Below are positions 45,690 through 58,000 of a stretch of DNA of 64,000 nt, piece by piece. The DNA comes from Eublepharis macularius. Taxonomy: Eukaryota; Chordata; Lepidosauria; Squamata; Eublepharidae. The stretch is taken from positions 94,519,001-94,583,000 of the forward strand of contig NC_072800.1 of assembly GCF_028583425.1 (NCBI RefSeq). The letters are read 5' to 3'. The notes beneath the pieces were generated by a model. The model was not told the DNA's origin. It made no database searches and saw only the letters and a program-made list of their open reading frames with translations. Position numbers and translations under genes: made by a program. The first letter of the stretch is position 1; each line of letters begins with the position of its first letter.

Positions 45690-45716
<27 letters not shown>
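45650..45716. repeat. Compound microsatellite (TC)n(TCAC)n(CA)n
   Basis: Three successive simple repeats without interruption. Confidence 0.95.
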
Positions 45717-45720
<4 letters not shown>

Positions 45721-46474
45721 CTCCTTCATGCCCAAATTTAACAGTCCCTATCCTGATGGTGGGAACTTTCACCAACCCCACGTACGTCACTTCTGCCAAT
45801 CCAGTTGTCTGAAGAGAATACAATACAGGAGGGACAAAATACAGTGGTTTCAAAGAACAAAATTTTAACCTCTTATATCCATTTAGCTATACATTACACT
45901 CTAAAGCCAAATGTTCTCATATCAACTTGTGAACAATTATATCACATGAAATTGTAACAAAATTTTCTCTGTGAATCCAGTTGACATCCCCAGGTTTGTC
46001 TGAGCACCTTGTACTTGGTGGATCTCTAATGAAGTTACTTCAACCAATACACCTGTGTGTTTGCTGTGGAGAACTTGGGGATTGTACCTGCCGGAGCCAT
46101 AGTAAAGGCACTGCTTATTGTGTGCTCTCTTGTTCTTATTGCAGTGTGAATGGGAGGAGTGGTGATTTCCAAGCTGTTCCCCCCTCTGCAGGAAGGCTCC
46201 CATAAACTAGGGAACTCAGTATTGTTCAGGAGAGCATCTTTATAAAAGTAATGGGGCCGTAGAACAACTGAAGAGGCCGGGAAGGTGCTTTTATAAAGGG
46301 GACAGGCTATTGTGTACACAGTTATTGCTGCAATTTCCCCATCTTCAGCATTGTTTCACTTATCATCATGTCTAATACGCCCCCCCCCCCCCCGTTTATG
46401 ATGTTTTTAATCCTAGTCCAATTGCATGGCTTATGAGGTGTCTCGGGCTATTTGACTGCACTGATTTATACCCT

Positions 46475-46690
46475 AAGCTTTCGAGAATCAAGTTCTCTTC
46501 ATCAGATGCATGATCCGAACTGGTCAAATACTTTTGACCAGTATTTGACCAGTTCGGATCATGCATCTGATGAAGAGAACGTGATTCTCGAAAGCTTATG
46601 CTACAATAAAATTGGTTAGTCTTAAAGGTGCTACTGGACTCTTTTTGATTTTGCTACTACAGACTAACACGGCTAACTCCTCTGGATCTA
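46475..46690. mobile_element. Foldback element (second family) with 13-bp duplication
   Basis: Arms run agctttcgagaatcaagttc to gatgcatgatccgaac and back through gttcggatcatgcatc, then one tail with agactaacacggctaactcc. Direct repeats tgatttataccct at 46462-46474 and 46691-46703 are exact. Confidence 0.85.
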
Positions 46691-46727
46691 TGATTTATAC
46701 CCTGTAACCCACCTTGGTCTAGAATTG

Positions 46728-46930
46728 GAAAGCCCAGGCAAGCCCAGTCCCCTCAGATCTCAGAAGCTAAGCAGGGTCGGCCATGGTTAGGAAGTGGAGG
46801 GGGTGCCTCGAAAGAAGACCAGGGTTGCTGTGCGGAGACAGGCCACGGCCAGCTACCTCTGCTGGTCTCTTGTCTTGGCACCTTCCACCACCTTGAGTGC
46901 CAGTGAAAAAGGCGGGCTATAAATAAAGCA
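46728..46930 (+). repeat. 5S-rRNA-derived SINE
   Basis: ctcagatctcagaagctaag, then cagggtcggccatggttag; the tail is gtgaaaaaggcgggctataa. Confidence 0.75.
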
Positions 46931-47189
46931 AGAAAATATGTTTCCGACGGGTCCCCAGCTTGTATTTTTGTTCCCGTGAAACTTGCGGCACTTGAAAGCC
47001 TAAGGGTGGCACATGTTCGGGGTTGCCAGCCTCCAGGTGGTGGCTGGAGATCTCCCGGAATGACAACTGCTCTCCAGGCCACAGAGAGCAGTTCCCCTGG
47101 AGAAAATGGCTGCTGTGGAGGGTGGGCTCTCTGGCATGCTACCCCACTGAGACCCCTCCCCAAAGGCCGCTCTTTCCAGCCACGTTTGG

Positions 47190-48420
47190 GATGGCCATGG
47201 GATGGGCCGCCACAGTAACCCTCACGGCGGCTCGGCGCAGGCCTCCTGGGCGCCCGGGGGGGGGGCGCCTTCGGGCAGCAGGGCAGTCCCAGGGGTGGGG
47301 GGCGGCCGGCGGAGGAGCGCGGCGCGGCGCCTGCCGGGAGGGGGAGGTCCTCCGGCCTGGCGCGGGCGGCGGGCGGCGGGCGGCGGGCGGGCGGCTGCGG
47401 CTCCCAGGCAGGCTTTGCAGCCCCCGCGCCGCCGTGGCCGCTGGAGGCGAGGAGGGGCGAGGCGAGGCGAGGGGCGGCCCGGGGGCTCGGGGCCGGGCCT
47501 GCGCGCCAGGTGAGGGCGGGGGCGCGGCGGGGGGGGTGCGCGCCCGGCCAGCGCGGGGGGGGGGGTGCGCGCGAGCGTCGCGGCTCTCCGGCGCCTGCCT
47601 GGGGGGGGGGGGGGTGGCGGCGGCGCAAGGAACGCGCCCTGCTGCGGGCTCGGGGCCGCCCTGCCCTGCCCTGCCCTGCCCGGGCCCTGAGGCGGGCGGC
47701 GGACCAGCGGGCCGGGCGGGTTCGCGGGCCGCGGAAAGGCGAGGCCGCCCCGCTTCATCGCGGGGAGGACGCCGTTGCGCTGCCCGGAGGGCGCAGGAGA
47801 GGCGCGGGCCGGGCGGCCCTGGAGCCGGCAGCGGCCCCCGGCTGCAGTTGCGGCGGGGCTCCGCCGGTGCTGGCGCGCCTCGCTGCGTCCGGAGCATGTG
47901 AGCCCGGGGCTTGGGGCGGCTGGGCTGGGCTGGGCTGGGGCCGCCGCGAGGCTTCCGGGCGCGGGGCTGTCCTGCGGGGGGCCGCTCGGCACGCGGGAGA
48001 GCCTGGCGGGCGGTGCGGGGAGCCGGCAGCATCGCTTGCCCGGCCGGCGGCGGGTCCCGGCCCGCGCTCCCTGGTGCGCCGGGGCGCAAAGCCCGGAGGC
48101 CCCCTCGCCCGCCAGAAGCCGCGCTGCTTCCGGGCTGGGCGGGCGTGGGAAAGCCCTTCCCGGGAAATCGCACCCCTTTGCTGCGCCCCCTATCCCCTCC
48201 CCCCCCGGTCCCGCCTGCTTCAGCCGGCCCCGCACTCGGGCCTAGAACCGGCCCGGAACCCGCCCACCCCTCCCCGCCTGCGCCCGCATCCAAACTCCGT
48301 GATGGCTCCCTTCGCCTTCCGGCCTCGCATGCCGGATCGGCCGGCCGTCTCCCGTGGAAGGGCTGGGCGCCTGGCCCTGCCTGGCCCTGCAGTGTGGGCA
48401 CCCTTCCGCAGCTTGTCACT
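47190..48420 (+). promoter_or_regulatory. KRBA1: CpG island, probable KRBA1 promoter
   Basis: The largest GC-rich block in the window, with long G runs (47531-47536, 47558-47568, 47600-47613) and several GGGCGG boxes. It is the first island upstream of the KRBA1 coding exons on the same side, 4-5 kb before the first candidate coding exon. Long frames on both strands (up to 426 codons) reflect composition. G-quadruplex formation is plausible. Confidence 0.55.
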
Positions 48421-51400
48421 GATGGACGCTCCTCTTGGGTGCCTTGTGTGTGGGATTCTTGCTTTGGTTCGAGGACCTATTGCTTGATACTTTAACTTCA
48501 TGTTTACTCCGCTTTTCTTCCCGGTGGGGGACCCAGAGTGGCTGACAGCATTGGGGGGGGGTGGCTGAGGGTGTGTGGCGGCTGCCCCGAGGGCACCCAG
48601 TGAGCTTCCACTGCGGAGCAGGGATTCAAAACTTTTGTGATGTTTTAGGCACCTTACCGACTGGCCATTTCTAGACAGCTGATGGATATGACATGGTGTG
48701 GCAGCGAGTGTCGTCCAAGGACTTGGGTGGTCCAGGCTAAAATTAGCCCTGAAGTTCGCTGGGCAGTCTTGGACCAGTCTTTCTTTCTCAGCCTAGCCTG
48801 CCTCACAGGGTTGTTGTAAGAATAAAATGTGCAGGAGCAAGGAAGAACTGTGCGGACCACCCAGAGCGGGATAGATAAATGGGTAGGCAGGTGCCCTTGC
48901 AGGTATTATTCTTTAAACAATATGTCAAGATGGGAGGAGATAAGAGTAGAGTCTTTAGTATGGTTTTAGGGACAACTTTCTAATTAATTGATTTAAAAAA
49001 AAAGTAGCATCCAGCCTGATGGAGAGTTCTGATGAACTCGAAAGCTTGCACAGTTATGTGTCATTTAGTTGGTCCTATAAATGGCATTTTGTGGCTTATT
49101 GTTTGTGTCGTCAGTGTTCCGCTGGGGAGGGACAAAGAAAGTAAAGCCAAAGAAAGGAAGGAGCCCCCCCTGCCCCCCACCAGCATCTCTGATTCTCCAT
49201 GAAGCCTTCTCTCGCTGTCTGGGTGCCAGGCTGTTGCCAAGTAAGCCTAGCTTTTTCGTCCTGCTTGTGTTTCTGTGCTCAGAACAAATATGGCGCCTTC
49301 TGTGATCTGTGGGATGAAAGTCAAGGTCTGTCAAATAGGTTAAAGGTGAAGGAGAGATCCCCAGCGATGTTCTTCCCTTCCACCACCTCTGTGCCCTGAG
49401 AGCATCCTCAGGCAGCGTCCAGCCCTTATTTTTTTCCGATTCCATTTTCAGTTCCAAAATTCTGTGGGTGGAAAAGCGGGAGCATTCTTCCACACTCCCT
49501 TGCTGTTGAAACACAGATTTCCGTGGCAGATCCTTTGCGTGGCTGACGCAACCCTTCAACAGTGGGGGTGCTAAAGGACCATAAGTGATTCTCGTGCACC
49601 TCTCCGGAAACCAAGCACTTGGAAAGCTTCTGTTGGAAACACTGTGTTAGGCCAAATGGTCTGTGTGCTGTCCCCAGAGAAACATCTCACACGCACATAC
49701 ACACTACAAAGTGTCAGGAGCAGGGCTTTTTTTCAGCAGGAACGCAGTGGAACGGAGTTCCGGAACCTCTTGAAAATGGTCACATGGCTGGTGGCCCCGC
49801 CCCCTGATCTCCAGGCAGAGGGGAGTTGAGATTGCCCTCTGCGCTGTTCCAGCATTCTGGCCTCTGTTGCTTTTCTTCTAGCTGTATAGATTTAGCCGAA
49901 CTCGTCTACTTAAAAGTTTAACTAAACTTTGGTTCAGCGGAAAGGCATGCTGGGATGAACCTTGGCTGCCTCCCTCCCTTGTCCTCTCTTTTCACCTACA
50001 TGCAAAATTTCACCTTGCAAAATTAGCAATTCAGCTGCAGATAGCAGGAGGTGGAGATGTGCCGTCGTGCCATGATTTGCAATGTGAGGCGGCCCTGAGA
50101 GTGTCTGAATGTTGTGCCCCTGCACTCCCTGTACTGTCTCTCAAATGTATCCTTCTTGGTATGCAAAAAGATAACAAGAGGTGCCATAAGCGTCTCAGGT
50201 CTAAAACTTAGCAGGCTGTACTGCCTGTCAGTCTTTAAAAGTTTTCTGAATAGAAGTTTTTGCATTCTTGTAGAAGTAACTTGATGTTCTAAATAACTCT
50301 TCTGATGGCTTGGTTGCAAGAAGGTATATAAGGGAGTGGGCATGGCCTGTGTGGCATCCACGGTTAGAGCTATCTGCTGTTTTTACTGCCCTGGTTGATC
50401 GGGTGCTGAATCCTGAATTGGGGCCTCCCTCTATTGGCATACTGGTGAGTTCCCTTTCACCTTCATCTGTCCGTTGCTTCTCTCGTTCATTGGGTCTGAA
50501 TGCCTCTCATCTGGTGAAAGTGCTTGTTTTTACTGCAGCTGGCTCAGGATGTATTTTGTAATTTGGTCTTATTGCCTGGGCTGGGAGTAGACAACTCTTG
50601 CAAGGTCTGCCTGTGAAGAGGTTGGGGCACCAGCAAAGAAAACTGTGGGTGGGGGAAGAGAGGAGGGTTGTACCTAGCCAGATCCACTGGGAGCAGTGAG
50701 CCCCAGAAGAGAGGGCCAGTCCTTTTTTCTGAAAGAGGTGGTGGTACACATGATGTTTGCAACCTTGGGAACCTAAGCTTGCTGGCCAAAAGAGGTGCTG
50801 CGTACTGTGGAAAGAGATGCCAGTACTGCGTACTAGCACACACTGCCAGGAAAAAAGCCCCGGGCCTGCCTTTTGGCTGACCAGTGTGCATGCCGGCAAG
50901 TTGCCTGCTTGGTGCTTTTGAGTATTTTCCAGTTGGGTTTGTTTGCTGACTTCTGTGAAATAATCCACATAAATAAACACATTGCCTGTTGTTGAGGAGG
51001 GGGTGCAAATAACAGGGGCAAGTTGTTGTTTTCATACTCTGCTTGTTGGCATCCCAGAGACCAGCCTGGCCGTGCTGAAAAGGGGCTGCTAGAGCAGATG
51101 GGGGCCCAGGGGATGGAGACGGGGACATTCACAAGTCCCTGAAGCCAACTGAGCCGAGTGAGCTCCCGGCCGTATTTTGTTGCTGTGGCCCAAGTGTGAA
51201 CCCAGATACCCCACTGCAGGGTCCACTTGGTTAGTTTGCTTCCGGCCACCAGTGGCTCTCCAGGACAGTAGCCCATAGGGAGCTTTCCCAGTAAGTGAAC
51301 AGGCCAGACTGCTCCTGTGCACTAACCAGGACTTTCCTTCGGCTCCATTGATGTGGACATTTTAACTGTTAAAATGCCCCCACCTCTGCTCTCTGCTCTC

Positions 51401-51890
51401 TCTCAAGATTCAGGACGCCCCACAACAGGCCTGTGCAGTTTGTGTGGTCTGTCGGTCCAGTAGGGAGGAAGGTGTATTGATGGGTTCCTGTACATCCAAC
51501 TCATTTCTAATAAAATACAAATACAAGTAGTATATCCAAGCAACAATTATAAACTGCTGGTCATCTGTGGATTTAGCTGTGTCTTTTGGGATAATTTAGA
51601 ACGTGGATGTTCCAGGGGCCTTGTACATCTCAAAAGTTTAGAGTCCTGTAGCATGGGAGAAAAGTAAACATATTTTTAGCTAAACAAATACCCCCCATGA
51701 TAATTTATCGTAGTCCGATCTGTCCAGTAATATAAGTCTAACACAGTGCAGAACGTACTCCAGTGGGGAGCTACTTGGACTCACGTTCCTACAGTATCGG
51801 TCCACCCTTTCATAAACGGTGAAGGAATAAATGTTTATCTTAGTTGCTGTCCTTGGTCCTTAAATGCTAGTTTGTTTCCCAGCCTGAGCT
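48421..51890. other. Presumed 5' intron of KRBA1
   Basis: No coding exon recognised. Contains a foldback-family remnant near 48990-49080 and a partial hAT-like MITE at 49721-49846 (cagggctttttttcagcagg, family of 20829). Otherwise unique-looking. Confidence 0.35.
49721..49846. mobile_element. hAT-like MITE, one arm
   Basis: Matches one arm of the element at 20829-21061 (ggtcacatggctggtggccc, ctgatctccaggcagagggg). Confidence 0.7.
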
Positions 51891-51894
51891 TAAG

Positions 51895-52062
51895 TCTTGT
51901 TTTTGACCTTTAAAGCACTAGATGGCCTGGCTTCGGGACTGTCTGCGTCTGTATGAACCTACTGCTCCTTAAGATCTGCCCCAAGTCTCTTCATTCTGTG
52001 CCATTCTGGTTGGAAGTCCTGTGGGAGCCCAGCAGGAGGCAGCTCGCCTGGCACGGAGGAGA
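51895..52062 (+). repeat. L2-like LINE fragment next to candidate KRBA1 exon
   Basis: ctttaaagcactagatggcc, then ggcagctcgcctggcacgga resembles the distal L2 coding end (ARLARRR-type peptide). The candidate start codon at 52063 follows it directly. Confidence 0.4.
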
Positions 52063-55000
52063 ATGAGCTTCAGGGACCAGGTGAGTTTTTTCTTTTTACG
52101 GTGGTTTTTGGGTTTTGAGTCCCCTCTTGCCCCGTTCTGGGGAACAGGATTTGATTTAAGTATCTCTGATTTTTTGATGCTGAGCCTGTTACCATGCTGG
52201 ATTTTACTGGGGTTTCAGGTTAAATTATTAAATTGTTATTTGGGGTTGATTCTCACTATTTCTCTACCAGATTTATACCTGGCCTTTCTGCCCTTATCAG
52301 GGCCACCAAGGCACCTAACAGATGAAAACAAGCATAACAGAAAGCATACAAGATATATCATTAAAACAATTAAAACCAAATCTAAACTACATATAGAGAG
52401 ACATTAAAATGGCAATTAAAACATAGGGCAGGAAGGAGGGGCTCACTGGGCAAATGGCCAGGTGCCACAAAGAAGCCTTCACCCTCTGGCAGACGTTGGC
52501 AACAGAAGAGGGCTGGCGAATCACCCTGGGGAGGGAGATCGAGAGTTTGGGTGGGGCCCAAAGGCCTCAGAAGGTGCCCCCCCCCAAGCAAGGCCTCAGA
52601 AGATGACCGTGGTCGGGCAGGTTTATAAGGTTGTTGGTGTTTATTCTATAAATGTAGGTTTTATATTTTTATTTTGTGATTTGGCTTGGGAGCAGGGTGC
52701 TGAGAGGCATGCTCTATAAAATAAACATCTGCAACAGGTGAGACTTTAGGGTGCCCAGATTGCAGCCCCTCCTTTCCCAGCCCCCCCCCCAACACACACA
52801 CACACACACACATACACCTGGATCCTCTCCTCCACCTGATATTTGGGTGATATTTTGCCTTGGTTTTGATTGTTGTGCTGTTTAAAAACCTGTTTTCTCT
52901 CTTAGCCACTCAAATATAGGGTGTAAATACTTTAAACAAATAAATATTTCTCTTTAGGGGGGAAGGGGATTGTCTTAAATAAAAAACAGCTTAGGGTTAA
53001 TAATGTTCCTTAAATCTTTCCAAAGAAGGATATGTTTAGGTGCTTCCACTGTTTCAAATCGTGTTTCAATCTTACAGACAATGAATTGTAATTATTTGGA
53101 TATAATAAATTTATAATTTATATCCACTCCTTTTCAACCATCATTCCTTAATGCTTTGCCTTATATTAAGATGCTTTACTAAATTTAGTTTTAAATTCGG
53201 ATCAATATCTACCATCAAAAATTTGGATTTGCTTATTTTATAAGGTGAGGAGATGCTGTATTCATGTAGTATCTCCAGTAGTCTTTTTTTAAATGATGGT
53301 CATGCAGCTTGGTGACTGACCCTAATATTGTTGACAGACAAGAAAACCTTCAGTTCCTTCAATGGCTTCTTTCAAGTCTTGCATGATCTCATCTAGCTGG
53401 AAGTGTATAGCTGAGGGTTTGAGAGCCAGTTTGGTGTTGCGGTTAAGAGCAGCAGGACTCTAATCTGGAGAGCCGGGTTTGATTTCCCCACTCCTCTGCT
53501 TGAAGCCCGCTGGGGGACCTTGGGCTAGTCACAGCTCTCTCAGAGCTCTCTCAGCCCCGCCCACCTCACAGGGTGATTGTTGTGGGGATAATAATGGCAT
53601 ACTTTGTAAACCGCTCTGAGTGGGTGTTAAGTTGTCCTGAAGGGTGGTATATAAATTGAATGTTATTACTACTATTTAAGAAGGCAAACCAGAGTGGGCG
53701 TAGAGGCCATTCCTCTCTGGTTTCTGCTACCTTTTTTGAACACAGTGGGACTTACTTCCCGTAGACGTGCACTGCCAAAGGCATACACTTCTGGCACCAG
53801 GTTTATTAAAAGGTCTCCTGTTCTCCTGAGCACTTGGTCCTCTCTTTTCCCATCCATACGACTTGGTAGGTCAACATTAGTGTGTTTGAGTAGCAATTTA
53901 TTTAGCCTATTGGTTAAGATTTGGAACTTCCATAATGTCTTTATAAATTACCCTTGTTTTTTATTTCTCCCCATGTGCAAAGTCATAATCTCAGGTCCCA
54001 TCTCCTCCTTTTGTTCAGGGGGACAGAATATTCCTCATTTTTCTTGACAGCTACTGAAGAAGGTTAGTTTAGGTGGATTAACCGCCTTGGTCTGCAGTAG
54101 AACCAGGATTTGAATCCAGTGGCACCTTAGGGACCAACAAGATTTTCAGAGTCTAAACTTCCAAGAGTTTGTGCTTCAGACATCTGAAGGGAGCTCTAAC
54201 TCAGCTTACCCTCTGAAAACCTTGTTGGTCTCTAAGGTGCCACTGGATTCAAATCCTACAGAAGGTGGTTATTTTCCATTATCTTCTTATGTTGAGAATT
54301 CATCTTTATAAATACAAGTTACCTGCTTTCCCAGTTCCCATCTTATATTTTAACCAGGGGAAATATAGACCCCCCCCTTGCATTTTAAAAATCATATTAC
54401 AGTAAACAGCTTGTCAGATTCATCATTTCCATTCCCAAATTGCTTTCCCCCCGATTCATATAAGCCATCGCTTTCCACAGCTAGGATGTATCTTTAATAT
54501 TTAAATGCCTTCAGTCACTTGCTGATTCCCGCCTTAGATGTATATAAATCTTCTTCAAAGCTTTTGTACCAATGTTTTTCAATCTGTTAAACTTTCCCCC
54601 AGTGTCAAAATTCAGTGCTTCTCTTCACATCTGCTGTGTGTAGAAAAAATGATAGTTCTTCCTTTATTCTATGAATAAAAGAGGTTTTTGTGAAAATGCT
54701 ACGCTGGTTCTGGCAACTCCTTTGTAAAGCTTACCCAGTTCTTAATTTTTCAGTGTTTGATGAAGCAAATTTATGATCCAGCCTTGAATATAAGTTTATT
54801 AATTATTGCAGTTTATGAAATTTGTTAACTGCATTTCATAAAACAATAAAACTGAACTGGCAGCAGGAGCGGAAACCTCAGGCCACGGAAAATCTGCAAG
54901 ATCCATCAGGAAAATCCTTGCCTAGCAGAATAAATGAGTGTCCACTTTTTCTCTGGGTCAGTAGAGATCCAGAGATTTACTCCAGTCTTTCAGCCCTTTT

Positions 55001-58000
55001 AAAAAATATTGACAGGGGAAGAGGTTACAGATCCGTCCTGCTTTATCTCTGAAGCAATTCAAGAGGCTGTAAGTCCCCAGCAATAATTACATCTCTCTCT
55101 CTATGAAATATAAACTCTTTTTGTCAGTTAAGATGTATTCTTTGGGTACAGGTTTGGTGTGTATGATACTTGGTTGGGAAGTCTTTCATCAGGACAGGTG
55201 CAAAAGATTTTACAAGGGAGTATACGTACGTAGAGACAGATTTTTTTAAAAACAAGGCCAAGGAATTATATTGGGATAAATAGGATATATTTTTTTAAAA
55301 AGTATGTAAGACTTGCTGATCTCTTGATGAGTATAACATCCAGCAATGGCTTGTATGTGTGACTAAGCCATACATAGACACAACACTCCAGACTGAACAT
55401 CTCATTTCAATTCAAATGTAGGTATTTTTACTGGACCCAATCCTCAAGTGTAGAGTAAAAGAACAGTTATGTATGAGTCAGCTTTAAATCCAGTTGCTGT
55501 TTACATCCTTGATGAGTTTAAAATATGCTGACAATTCAGCATATTTCAGCATAAAAAACAATTCAGCTTTTTAAGGAATGTTTACAGAAGGCAACCACTC
55601 CAATTTTCAGTTCCTAGCTAAACCATTTTTACTTCTTCTGGAAGATACTCAGTGAATTGCTTGGCCTACCAACATGGTTGGCAGCAGTAGTTAACTAAAA
55701 ATTTAATTATGGCAACCGGCAGGAAGAACCTTCTCTGTGTTCAGATACAGAGTAACAAACGCTGAAAAACCACCAGTGCCTCCTTCAAAATGGCGCCTGG
55801 CTGCGTCAGCGTTGTGAGGTGGAAGAGAATCCTGTCAGCTGATACGCTGCCCGCTCTCTCTCCCCTATGAAGGGTGCAAAGGGGGAGTGTTTGAATTGCC
55901 CCAATTATATCAAAAACAGAATGTGGCCACCTAGGGCAGGAAAAGCAAGCCTATCCCTCATAAGGGATCTAATTTTAAAGCGAACAGGGTTTTCCAGGGA
56001 GTTTATCAGAGATCCTGTAACCTGCCTCTATTACAACAGGGATGGGTTTCCCTTGAGCACTTCTTCTAAATGCCATTGCGTTCCAACCATGGAAGACTGC
56101 GTCACACATGAAGGGACTGGCATTTCGAAGAGGTGACATTTCATGTGGTAAAACCGCTAGAGATGGGGAGACTGGTGGTGCCTTGCAGGGCTGGGGGTTT
56201 GGCACTCCAACTTCCAACCTGTGGCTTAATTCTTGGACTGTGCAAATGCTGGCAGGGCCAGGGCTTCAAAGGGGAGGCTTCTGATTGTGACTGACAGATT
56301 TCAGAATCCATCATGGGGGAGGATGGGGCACCAAGAACCACTTGCCGGGCAGCATCAGCGCCTGCCAAGCTCCGTTGGCCGTAGCAGCCTGTGTTTGCTA
56401 TCTTAGACAATGCCAGATGGCCCTTGCCAATTGCGCCAGCGTTGCTGAGTCCGTCTACTTGGTTCTTGTCACGCCAGCACTTGGATCAAATGAGGGAGGG
56501 ACTGTAAGTCATGATCTCCTCATGGGATGGGCAGAATACAAAATGGCTGGATATATGGGAGCTGCCAGGTCCGATGTGTATGGTTTTGAAATTGTCACTT
56601 GTCCCTTCAGTATCTGAGGATAAACAAACAAATACATACCTGCCGTTCTCAGGGACAGGCCCACGGAGGGGGATTTACTCCTGTTGACACGCAGGAACAG
56701 GTGACCTTTGAGGACATTGCAGTCAGATTCTCCCCCGAGGAGTGGTCCATGCTGGAAGGATGGCAGAAAGAGCTGCACCAAGAAGTGATGGAAGAAAACC
56801 GTGCTTTGCTTCTCTCGCTGGGTAAGGCCTTGCATGGCGCCATTTTGTTGTGGGAAGTGACTTCCCATTCCCTTGTTTTGGACTGGGTGTGGAGAATTTT
56901 GTTCGTTTGAAAAGTTCACTAGTTTGATTTGAACTGATCGGCTTGGTCTCAGGGCCTTGTCCCGTATTGCAGTTTACGAGATAGTTTAAAAGTGTCATTC
57001 ACCTCTTGAACCTTATCAGTTGGTTGGGCCTTTGAAGAATCTTTCGAGAACCGCAGTTCTCTTTGTCAGATGCATTTGATCATATAGCAGCGATATTTTT
57101 TTGTGACTGACCACCGATAATAAACAGCTGTTTCCCTCCCAAGAAGGGTGAGCCTGAGCATGTTTTTGACTTGGGCTGAATCAAGCCCATCTGCGGATGA
57201 GACCTGGACTGAGAATGTTCATCTCCTAAACTGATCCATCTTGGCCCTGATGACCCAGAGAAAACCGGCTAAGAACAGCAGAAGAGCCCTGCTGGATCAG
57301 ACCAGTGGTCCACCCAGTCCAGCCTCCTGTCTCACACAATGGCCAACCAATGGCCAACTCGGGGCGGGGGGGGGGCAACCACAGGGTGTGGAGGCTGGGA
57401 ACTTCCCCTGATGCTGGCCCCTGGCACTGGGGTCCAGAGGTTTACCACCTCTCTGCCTCTGGACGTGGAGGCTCCCATCCGTCACCATGGCTAATAGCCA
57501 CCGATAGGTCTCTCCTCCATGAATATGTCCAACCCCGTTTTAAACCCATCTATGCCCATTGCCATGACGCATTCCTTGGCAGTGAATTCCACATTTTAAG
57601 CACTCGTTGAGCAAAGAAGTGTTTCCTTTTGTCCCTCCTGAATCTACTGCCCATCAACTTAATTGGATACCCTCAAATTCTAGTATTTTGGGAGAGGGGA
57701 AAAAGGTTATCTCTGTCTGCTCTCTCTATCCTGTGCATAAGTCTATAAACCTCGATCAGGGCCCCCCTATGTTGTGCTTTGTGTGTGTGTGTGTGTGTAA
57801 AGTGCCCTCAAGTCATAGCTGACTTATGGCGACCCCTGCTGGGGTTTTCAAGGCACAAGACACTCAGAGGTGGTTTGTCTTTGCCTGCCTCTTCACAGCG
57901 ATCCTGGACTTCCTTGGGGGGGTCTCCCATCCAGGACCGAACAAGGGCCGGCCCTTCGTAGCTTCCAAGATCTGACAAGATCAGGCTGTGTGGGCCGTCC

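Noticed and set aside
47139-48419. 426-codon minus-strand open frame in the CpG island
   Set aside because: Composition-driven: several frames on both strands are open, Pro/Arg/Ala-rich, and no domain is present.
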